Shown here: positions 39,786 through 47,515 of the stretch, in pieces
How the letters are laid out: each line of letters begins with the position of its first letter
Numbering within the stretch: position 1 is the first letter of the stretch
From: Seminavis robusta
Taxonomy: Eukaryota > Bacillariophyta > Bacillariophyceae > Naviculales > Naviculaceae
Assembly: GCA_903772945.1 (NCBI GenBank)
Contig: CAICTM010000807.1
Span: 1-47,515, forward strand
DNA length: 47,515 nucleotides
Reading direction: 5' to 3'
Translations under genes and position numbers: made by a program
Notes under the pieces: generated by a model
What the model saw: only the letters and a program-made list of their open reading frames with translations
Database searches by the model: none
Told to the model about the DNA's origin: nothing

Positions 39786-40110
39786 TAATAATCAACCAAC
39801 AAATAACTATCATTAAACAATCAATAAACGAAAATAGGTGCAAAGCCCAGTATCGGCCTTCAAAACATCTTTGGATTGCAAGGAGCACGAGAATCTTGTG
39901 GATCCTCCGGCAGGATCATAATCAACACTTAGAACTTCTAACAATAACTTACTTTTCCAACAAGTAGCTTATAGATATTATCATCAAACAATCAATGAAC
40001 GAAAGCAGGCAAAACTCTCCAAGTCTTGTATCACCACTTTCCCAACATCTTTGGCTTCCGAGCAGCGAGGATCTCATTGGTCCTCCAACAGTAGAACATG
40101 ATGTACCTAA
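39781..40110. repeat. Diverged ~150-bp tandem duplication
   Basis: About 39781-39935 and 39965-40110 share AAACAATCAATRAACGAAA, CAACATCTTTGG (AAACATCTTTGG in copy 1), GAGCANCGAG and TCCTCC in the same order. The first copy overlaps the last codon of the CHORD gene; neither has an ORF of note. The rest of the interval to 40470 has no supported gene. Confidence 0.6.
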
Positions 40111-40470
40111 TCAATCTTTTTCAAATCTCAACAAACAGCACTCTTGTTGGCTCTTCTGGTTTGTTGGTGCTGGCGGGGCTCTTCCACCGAGTTTTGGTTG
40201 GTTACAACAGGACTCCGAGTCAGCTCTAGTAGCTAATAAAGTCTCCCCATGTTTAGCATTAGCTAGTGATACCACCGGCAACTTTGTCACGTCACCTCGT
40301 CCGAGAAGAAACCTCAAGTACGATGCAAAATGACAAGCTAGGCAATCGTTCCAAAAGATCCCGTGATACAACGTAGATTATAGATATGTATGCATTGCAT
40401 TTGAACTGAATTCCTTCCAAGCACCCACAAGAACTCAAATCTCTTTTTCACAGAGGTATGATATAATTCT

Positions 40471-41559
40471 CTAATGACGCAAAAACAACAATCGAGTTCC
40501 TTCTTCTGCTGCTGGAGTACCACTATCGAGTGGATTGGTGGGAGATACTTGTTCCGACCCTGGCAATCCACCTCCTTTGACCACGGCATAGACAATGACA
40601 CCTCCTAGAAGGAGACAATTGAGTACGGCAAAACATTGAATAAACTTGTCCGATGCCATGCGTTTTCCAAATTGTTTCATGAGTGCTTCCGCTCGCGCCA
40701 GATTGTCATCGACGCGATCGACTTCCTTTTCGATATTATTCAAAACATCGCGTTGTCGTTCCAATTCTTCCAATGTCGCCATGCCCACTTCTTTGGATGC
40801 GGCAATCATTTGTTTGGTGTTGGATAGTGAATCTTGTGTCTTGTTTTGTATATTTTCCGTTTCCTTCAACATATTGTCACCTCCTTTGACGGCGTCGTCT
40901 TCGTTAATGGCATCGACATCCACTTCTCCTCCTCCACCATCAAACAATTCACCCCGTTCGTGTTCTTGTCGCAGTGCCTTGCAATCGGCAGAGAGTGCAT
41001 TGAGTTTTTGATCCAAATTTTGGAGCCGCGCTTCCATTTTGCGACGATCGGCGACATCCGCTACCAACCGTGTTTCCATTTTGAAACTGCGTTTGGTGCC
41101 TTGGGCACCTCGAATGTGTTTTTCGATTTTGTCAAAGACGGCACTCTTGCCATCGCCCATCGATTGCACGCGATCAATCAGTTTCTGAATCTCTTCACAT
41201 TCTTCCGTCAGCGTGTCATCCCAGTATTGAATGTCCGTCTAATAGTAAGGGTGTATGGATGTAAATGATGTGGATAGTGTAGGTAGATGGATTTGTTGTC
41301 GTATAATGATAGTGATGATTGTTGTTGTCGTATCATAGAATCAGAGAGCAGTAAAAGATACACAGTGAGCACACAACAGACAGAAAGAGAGATCTATCCA
41401 TCAGTTCCAACCAACAAAGAGCCACGGCACCGTGGAGGCGAGACCACGAACCAACCCATCACCACCGAAACATCATTGGACCCAAAAACGACAAGACACT
41501 TCCATCCACACCAGATCCTTCATCTATGTGTTCACAACTCCACCCCACATTCTTACCAT
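40471..41559 (-). CDS. Qb-SNARE of NPSN type, start codon split off by an intron
   Basis: The main exon, 41238-40471, encodes 255 residues. Its C-terminal part is a SNARE motif (TLEELERQRDVLNNIEKEVD, VDDNLARAEALMKQFGKRMA) followed by SDKFIQCFAVL and a membrane anchor (LNCLLLGGVIVYAVV), very like NPSN proteins. An N-terminal helical domain ends in GELFDGG, again NPSN-like. The exon has an ...ACTATTAG acceptor before ACG GAC ATT. No ATG lies at its head, but upstream ATG|GTAAGA at 41559-41557 gives a fitting start: Met then TDIQYWDDTL, with intron 41556-41239. The product would be 256 residues, close to NPSN length. An in-frame stop precedes the ATG. NPSN SNAREs act in secretory or cell-plate membrane fusion in plants. 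Confidence 0.78.
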
Positions 41560-42026
41560 CTTGATATTTCTTCTTGGCTAATAAAGCAGCAACGAAACGA
41601 AACTGTATTTGGGTGGATGGATAGATAGACAAGAAGCCGTCGTCGGAGCAAAATTTCGCAATGGTTGTTTGAAAGTGGCCCGTTGAGCGGCTCGATGGTT
41701 CCGAACGCGTAACGGAATTCACCAGGGTGGGCGGTGCCACTGGTACTCAGAGCAAATACATCACGCAGGCTTAATTCTTTCAATCATCATTGGCGACGAG
41801 TTTGGAAGATTCGATGGCATTCCATTATTTTTGGATTCCTCCCACCGAGCAGTGACGGCTTTTCTGGGATTCCAACCAAGCAGATAGATCTTCCCGGCAT
41901 TTATTTATTTTCTCGGATCATTATTTCTTCCATCGGCACTTTCTTGGAGGATTATTGCAAGTGCCAATCGTACCGTACTGTACTGTATTATTAGTAGTCT
42001 CACACGTCAAGTAGGAGCAACAAGCC
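41560..42026. promoter_or_regulatory. Divergent intergenic region
   Basis: About 470 bp between the SNARE gene start (minus) and the lectin-like gene (plus), so it should hold both promoters. I see no clear element. ORFs in it on minus are short and overlap the leader. Confidence 0.4.
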
Positions 42027-43615
42027 ATGAAGGAGTTTAGAAGTAGGAGAGCTTTCACGGCGTTGGCCCTCTTCTTGTTGGTGGCAGGAGCCATGTTGCT
42101 TTTGGTATCGGAACATCGGGTGTCCAACCACAACAAAAGCACCGAGCCCAACCGTCTAGTAGGTCGCCAATTGGGAGCATTTGGCTCGGTAGATCGCGAC
42201 GGAGATCGGGCAGATGGTGGGAGTACTGTTACTGTTGTTATACCCACCTCGTTGGGATCAGTGAGATATGTGGGAAACAACGGTGTCTTTTATTCTCGAT
42301 ATCCCATGGGACGTAAGTGTTTGGATTCTTGATTTATATATAATATTATTGGTCACAAGCTAGTTTGGTTTGGAACCGTTTTATGGTCTGACACGTCTTT
42401 ATTTCTTCTCCAAACCTCTACTTTTGACAATGATTAGCCTGTATGGGAGATTGTGACTCGGACGGTATGTGTGTTGTTTGTCTGTCTACTTGCTGGGTAT
42501 CCGGTTCGATCGTTTTGCTATTGCATTCTCACTACTAGTCATGTCCTTATGTATCATGACTGGCATGACAGAGGACTGTGCCGAGGGATTGTATTGTTAC
42601 GATAGAGCCGCCAATGATCCAGTTCCGTTTTGTGATGGTGGAGAATTCCAAGCTATAGGCTATGATGTGTGTGCTTGGAATACCAGCCTCCCCCAACCAG
42701 CATCTCTGCCACAGCTCCCAGTAGGTGCCTTTCATATCAAGCTCTACTGGGAAGAAGGATATTATTGGCAGAATGAAACCTTGGACCGAGAGTGGTGCAT
42801 GATCAGTAACTTTGATGGGTATCCGGGGAGTGGGTGAGTGGCTTACTGAAAATGCAGCCATTGCATGGATCGATGCGTGCATGTGGGGACTTTTTGGCAG
42901 ATTGATGCCTGATAACTGACCCGATCGGTTGCATTGCATTGCATTGGTGGTGGTGATGTTGACATGGACGGATTCATGATAGAGTATGCTGGTATGGACT
43001 GGAAGAAAGCAACTGTACTGCCTCCCAACTCTACATTGGCAAATGCTTGTTGGGAGATGAACGACAATGGTTCACCTTTGAAAACTTGGGGTCCACGTAC
43101 AGTGGAAGCGACGATCACACTGAAGTGCTCATCAAAACATTGGACAATCGATGCTTGTACCGACATGCCAGTGACGTTTATCTCGCTCCATACTGTGACC
43201 CAGAGGACCCCCTACAACGGTTCTTTGCTCTCAATGGTACTCTTCCTCTCAACGGGCCGGAACCAGGGAACAAATTTGAGATTGGACAGTATCAGGGATA
43301 CACACTGGACAACTGCCTGACGGTATGTACAGTTGCTTTGGGTGTGTTTTATTTACAGACGACACTCACCCTATTTGCCATGCTGTCATCGTTCTTCTTT
43401 TGCTTCTGACAAAGAATGCTCATCACCCCAAGAGCGGTGAGGTCATTGAATTCCACGTCTGCGAACATGCGAGAGCTCATGATGATCAAACAAGTTACTG
43501 GGAACTGCTGCAGTTTCCCAGTTTTGTGGGATCGCTGTCCAATGTGGCTAGGAGAAGATCTGGCAATGGTTTCGGTGTGCTGGAAAGCAACAACGACGGT
43601 GGTGGTTTTCCCTAA
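42027..43615 (+). CDS. Type II or secreted Cys-rich lectin-like protein, five exons
   Basis: Exons 42027-42312, 42438-42464, 42572-42833, 42983-43322 and 43415-43615, all GT-AG, give 371 residues in one frame. The N terminus has a hydrophobic signal or anchor at about residues 10-28 (FTALALFLLVAGAMLLLVS). Exon joins yield a Cys-rich motif GDCDSDEDCAEGLYCYDR, seen in many secreted diatom proteins. Next comes FHIKLYWEEGYYWQNETL, then CWYGLEESNCTASQLYIGKC, WFTFENLGS and NRCLYRH, with later GEVIEFHVCEHARAHDDQTS, the pattern of a ricin B-like or beta-trefoil carbohydrate-binding fold. Exon 2 is only 27 nt. The exon 3-4 join was chosen because it restores Gly-Val-Cys-Trp-Tyr in frame. The last 30 residues after TSYWE are less certain. 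Confidence 0.72.
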
Positions 43616-44044
43616 CTAAAGTATCTTGACGAAACACAAAACGACAACACACAGAACCGCCGAGGTCATTAGTAGAAACCTACACAAGACAAAAAGGGAA
43701 ACAATCAATCATACAAAAACAAACGCAAAGCGCATGGCTGTTGGAGCATTGGTTTCGACTGCCTGTAATGCATAAAGACTCGCAATAGAACGGGTTGGCT
43801 TATAACGGAAACATCATCATCTCATCCTCCTGTCTTCCGTACAGTAGCAACCTGGACTCTTTCCCTAGCAAGCCAGCGAGAGGCGCCTCTTCAGAACCGG
43901 TGCCTTCAGCCTTTGCTGGAAAAGGCGACACAACAGCAAATCCTTCCTTTCCATTCATAGCTTGCACTAGACTCTTTTGCGCTACTATCAACGGCAGATA
44001 AGTTGACACTGCCTTACGGGCACTACTGTTTGCTTGTATCCTAG
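43616..44044. other. Intergenic between convergent genes
   Basis: About 430 bp holding both 3' flanks. ORFs of 68-69 codons on both strands (43795-44009) overlap and show no domain. Confidence 0.5.
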
Positions 44045-44905
44045 CTATTTCTTTCCGATGAACTGCACCACAGCAGCTTTTCCTGTATGGAGCTTGCCTT
44101 CTGTCACAGTGCGAACCACCTCTTCATTGCGAATCACTTGCAACTTGGTGCCTAAAGCCTCGTCCAACAGTTGCTTGGAGAACATGAAATCGGCCGTGGG
44201 TGGACCTCCTGTTTTGTACTGGAGTTGATCCGGAGTGTAACATTCCAAAAGAAATTGGCCTCCCTCCTTGAGAGAATCCGGAATGCCCTCCAGTACCTTG
44301 GCACGAACGGGTGGTGGCAAATGACAAAAGATGCCCACAATGCAATCCCATTGCTCCGTGCCCAAATCATAGGAAGCCAAGTCGGCCACCACCGTTTCAA
44401 TCGTCACTCCGCGTGATTTGGCCAATGCTTGTGCTTTTTTCAAGCCAGTTTCTGAGAAATCCACCGATACCACGTTGAAGCCTTGCTCTGCCATGAACAC
44501 ACCATTGCGCCCTTCACCATCTGCCAACAAGAGACACTTCTTCTTTTTGTCATTGCTGCTGCCTGCCGATGTGATGGTCTCTTTTAAAAAGTCGTTCGGT
44601 TCGGTTCCATAGGCAAACTCTTCTTCCTTCCCGTAACGCTCATCCCACATGTTGCTTGGCTTGGAAGCGCTCATCCTCACGAATCTTCTTCTACTAGTAG
44701 GATGTTGTTGTGAACGATGTTGGGCAGCCGAGAATTGGAAGCAATGGATAGTTCGACTTGAGAAACCAGCCAAGAGTGGGAACAGAGTGGTGAAAGCTCT
44801 TGTTCTAGTAGAGATTGGCAGCATCAATGGCATTGTCATGGATGGGTTTGAGGCCGGGTTTGCGAGAGATCCAGTTTCAATTGCTGAAGTTCGGCTTCCC
44901 ATCAT
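44045..44905 (-). CDS. Class I SAM-dependent methyltransferase (TehB-like), with N-terminal extension
   Basis: A protein of 286 residues from the ATG at 44903-44905. The first 80 residues are basic, Ser/Thr-rich and low in acidic residues (TRTRAFTTLFPLLAGFSSRT, SRRRFVRMSA), which fits an organelle presequence. The catalytic core starts at SNMWDERYGKEEEFAYGTEP. Motif I is LLLADGEGRNGVFMAEQG at about 126-143, followed by VVSVDFS (acidic ribose-binding residue). GGQFLLECYTPDQL is the later motif. This arrangement resembles tellurite-resistance TehB and related small-molecule thiol or oxyanion methyltransferases. Met78 could start a shorter cytosolic form. The substrate is unknown. The frame is open beyond the ATG, but without another ATG. 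Confidence 0.82.
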   Translation of the reverse strand: MMGSRTSAIETGSLANPASNPSMTMPLMLPISTRTRAFTTLFPLLAGFSSRTIHCFQFSAAQHRSQQHPTSRRRFVRMSASKPSNMWDERYGKEEEFAYGTEPNDFLKETITSAGSSNDKKKKCLLLADGEGRNGVFMAEQGFNVVSVDFSETGLKKAQALAKSRGVTIETVVADLASYDLGTEQWDCIVGIFCHLPPPVRAKVLEGIPDSLKEGGQFLLECYTPDQLQYKTGGPPTADFMFSKQLLDEALGTKLQVIRNEEVVRTVTEGKLHTGKAAVVQFIGKK

Positions 44906-45021
44906 CTTTGTTGTTCGTTCTTGTTCCAGGATCCAAGTGAGCACGATATCTATATATGCAGGTAGATCCGGTAAACCAAATTTGACTATTAATAGTTAAC
45001 CCTTTATTTACATCAACTACC

Positions 45022-46011
45022 CGTTTTGAGGCAGGCGGCTCGGATTACTTGGATCGTGGAACACGACGCAACAACGCCACATTTTGGCGGAGAGCATCAT
45101 ATCAAACCTTCACTCCTCTTGAGTCTGCCTTGGCCGAGACGTTTCTCCCTCGTCTCTTCCATCCTCCTTCTCCCGATGATTCCCTCCCGGCTTTGACTGT
45201 TTCACGTCGTCTCACGGCTCTCCCTGTCAAAGCCGGTGGCCTGGGCATTCCCAATCCCACTACCACAGCTGCCACTTCACACAAAGCCAGTGTTGCCATG
45301 GCGATCCAAATCTCCACGGCTCTCACTGGCTCTTCTACAAGCCCCTTTAGTCTACCTGACCACGATGCTCATGTGACCGTCACGCGTGCTCACACTCAAG
45401 CATCTCGTGTGAAAGAGGCTCAACAGACTCTTGCCACCATCAAGGCTGCTGCCCCTGCAGTCCGTCGTAAGGGTCTCCAACGGGCTTGTTCAACTGGGGC
45501 GTGGCTCTCCATCACCCCCATGCCAGAGAATGACACCGTCCTCTCTCCCCTGGAGTTTCGGGATTCTCTCCATCTTCGATATGGACTGACTCCTTCGGAT
45601 CTCCAACCCCACTGTGATGGCTGCAAGAAAAAGTTTGGTCTCCACCATGCCTTTTCCTGCTCCCACGGTGGACTTCTTCTTCAGCGCCACAATCAAATTG
45701 TGCGCGAGCTGGCTGATTTATCTTCCATGGCTTTCATGCCCTCTGCTGTCCGCGACGAACCCCGTATCACTCTTGGTCGCCCAGCTATGGCTCCGATTGA
45801 CTCTGCTGATTCTTCCCATGCTCCTACTCCCTCTGATCCCGTTGTCCAAGATCGGGGTGACCTCCTAGTTTGCGGGTTCTGGCATCGAGGTACCGATTGT
45901 ATTTTCGATGTCTCCCTCGTGGATGTTGAGTCTCCTGGTCGTCGTGACCGTGGTGTCACTGCTGAGAAGGCCCTTTCTCAGCGGGAGAGGCAGAAGAAGA
46001 CGAAGTACCTG
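45022..46011 (+). mobile_element. Non-LTR retrotransposon 3' fragment (post-RT zinc and nuclease-like region)
   Basis: One open frame, 45022-46035, without ATG at its head. It holds the text typical of the end of a diatom RT-family ORF: LTALPVKAGGLGIPNPTTTA, LEFRDSLHLRYGLTP, then CDGCKKKFGLHHAFSC and SHGGLLLQRHNQIVREL (a CCHC-like zinc site). After it comes DRGDLLVCGFWHRGTD, then IFDVSLVDVES and EKALSQRERQKKTKYL, which resembles a restriction-like endonuclease core (GDLL...DVxxxD). The RT itself is missing on the left. On the right the match stops at about 46011. It is a fragment truncated at both ends. Confidence 0.7.
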
Positions 46012-46053
46012 CTAACGTGGGGAAATACTACTTGAATAGAGGGATCTTGTAGA

Positions 46054-47160
46054 GGTAGCTACCACCCGACGAGATCAACTGCAACTATTCAAGACGAGTG
46101 CAAGACCTCCTTATTGTCAGCAAAGACGCATCCAAGATCATTGCGACATTGGAAGGGGAGCACAAGTTCAAAACTAAAGGGAACCGGTGCCATCAGCTTC
46201 CACCTAGGATGTGATTTCTTCCGTGATGAGAACGGAGTACTGAGTTACGCACCTCGCAAATATATTGAGAAAGGTACTCAGCAACTACAACGAATCTTCG
46301 GACACATGCCCAAACAAGTCTCATCCCTCCACTCATCAAAGGAGACCACCCAGAGACTGACACAACAGAGCTACTCGATATGGACACACAAAAGATATAT
46401 CAGTCACTCATCGGTAGTCTACAGTGGGCAATCCAAATTGGAAGGTTCGATATCGCAACGGCCACCATGACGATGTCCAGATTTCGTGCAGCACCAAGAA
46501 TGGGTCACTTAGAGCGAGTCAAGAGAATCTGCGGGTACCTTTCCAAGATGCGACACGGCATCATACGTATCCGAAAGGAGGAACCGGATTACTCAGCGAT
46601 TCCCAAGAAAGAGTACGAATGAGAATACTCATGCTACCATGGTGCCAAAGAAGTTCAGCCGCACAACGCACCGGTACCTCGAGGCAAACGGGTCATTCTC
46701 ACCACATATGTGGATGCGAACTCTATCACGATCTCATCAGTGGCCGATCAGTTACCGGAGTCCTACACCTAGCGAACAAGACTCCCATCGACTGGTTCAG
46801 CAAGCTACAGTCACAGTCGAGACCGCAACGTTCGGATCTGAGTATGTTGCAGCCCGTACGCCACTGAACAGATCATTGACCTACGGAGCACGTTCAGGTA
46901 CCTAGGAGTACTGGTCGACACACCGACCATGATGTTCGGAGACAACGAGAGGTAGTCAACACCGCCTCGATGCCACACTCAAAAATTCTCAAAAGACACA
47001 ATCGCTTTCCTACCACGTACTAGGGAAGCCGTTGCTGCAAGTACTTGAGATTTCATCATATCCTGGATCTACTAACCCTACAGATATCCTCAGCAAACAC
47101 TGGGACTATACATCGGTATGGCCTATGCTGAATGCACTCTGTTTTGGTCAGGAGACACCA
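46054..47160 (+). mobile_element. Decayed Ty1/Copia pol (RT to RNase H), CoDi-like
   Basis: Plus strand, in several frames. 46100-46325: SKDASKIIATLEGEHKFKTK, AISFHLGCDFFRDENGVLSY, APRKYIEK. 46380-46620: IYQSLIGSLQWAIQIGRFDI, FRAAPRMGHLERVKRI, YLSKMRHGIIRIRKEEPDY. Then RNase H: LYHDLISGRSVTGVLHLANK, PIDWFSKLQSQ, ATFGSEYVAART, MMFGDNE and NPTDILSKHWDYTSVWPMLN near 47070-47130. These are in correct order for a Copia pol, and the IGALQW/GRFD text is typical of diatom Copia lineages. Several frameshifts and stops break it. No integrase and no clear LTR are present. Confidence 0.85.
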
Positions 47161-47515
47161 AGGATTGCGGTAAGAAACACTCAGAGTCGACAGTCGCCAC
47201 TGAGGGGAGTGAAAGCGTTACAGTTCCTCCCACGACCAGAGTATCCTGAGTAGATTGGGTCATGTTTATGAGTCAACACGATGGAACAGAGAACGCTGGC
47301 AAGAACACGTTCTCAACGAAACCAAAGGACACGTAAATTGGAGTATTCACAGGAGTAAAGCATCCTGCCAACGAACCGTTTCCCGCAATACCACGTTGAC
47401 TTCGTATCAACTACCACGATGTATTGATCTAACACGCTACAACTAGCGTACTGTCGCATCAATCAAAGCTCACAACCAGATTATGAATTACTAAGAAGCG
47501 AACTTTGCATTTTAC
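47161..47515 (+). other. Sequence after Copia pol, possibly element tail
   Basis: About 355 bp to the window end. A short frame reads SPLRGVKALQFLPRPEYPE, which may still be element coding sequence. A 3' LTR could begin here or beyond the window, but I cannot recognise one. Confidence 0.4.

Overview
The window looks like nuclear DNA of a photosynthetic diatom, probably a raphid pennate one, although I cannot name the species. Four things point there. Genes are intron-poor, and the introns I can place are short GT-AG introns (about 80-320 nt). Three predicted proteins start with signal peptides running into an AFAP- or AFV-type plastid-import motif. Several families common in diatoms are present: helicase-associated (HA) domain proteins, secreted Pro-Ser-x-x repeat proteins, and a GDCDSD-type Cys-rich lectin-like protein. 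The right end carries Copia pol remains that read like diatom CoDi elements. I see no rRNA, tRNA, CRISPR or bacterial operon structure.

Layout. Positions 1-6 kb are gene-poor: a 563-bp hAT-like MITE made of TGAGTAC motifs (84-646), then about 4 kb of degenerate interspersed and tandem repeats (1.3-5.4 kb). Positions 6-15 kb hold an HA-domain protein (minus), a protein kinase with four coding exons (plus), a broken zinc-finger/AT-hook gene, and a Golgi-type putative rhamnosyltransferase (minus). Positions 15-22 kb hold a large secreted PS-repeat protein with one frameshift, a neurochondrin-like helical protein and a PC-esterase/TBL-like O-acyltransferase, all on plus. Positions 22-25 kb are decayed DNA with a PS-repeat fragment and a duplicated segment. 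Positions 25-32 kb hold a GAF protein resembling a degenerate sensor kinase, a tandem pair of plastid-targeted paralogues, and a second, shorter PS-repeat gene. Positions 32-36 kb hold a small ORF, an F-box/Cys-cluster protein and a plastid-targeted single-HA protein (all minus), then a second 8-bp-TSD MITE made of TTACTG motifs. Positions 36-45 kb hold a Gypsy pol remnant, a CHORD protein, an NPSN-type Qb-SNARE, a five-exon lectin-like protein and a SAM methyltransferase. Positions 45-47.5 kb are retrotransposon remains: a non-LTR 3' part butted against a decayed Copia pol.

The genes do not form one pathway. The common threads are the secretory pathway and cell surface (rhamnosyltransferase, TBL-like acyltransferase, PS-repeat proteins, lectin-like protein, SNARE) and the plastid (paralogue pair, HA protein). 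The observations most worth checking are: a 2-nt micro-exon that supplies the first two bases of the kinase catalytic-Asp codon; a SNARE gene whose start codon appears to be the last three bases of exon 1; and two unrelated MITEs, both with 8-bp target duplications and both built almost wholly from one short motif. All gene models come from reading the sequence alone, without transcripts or database searches.
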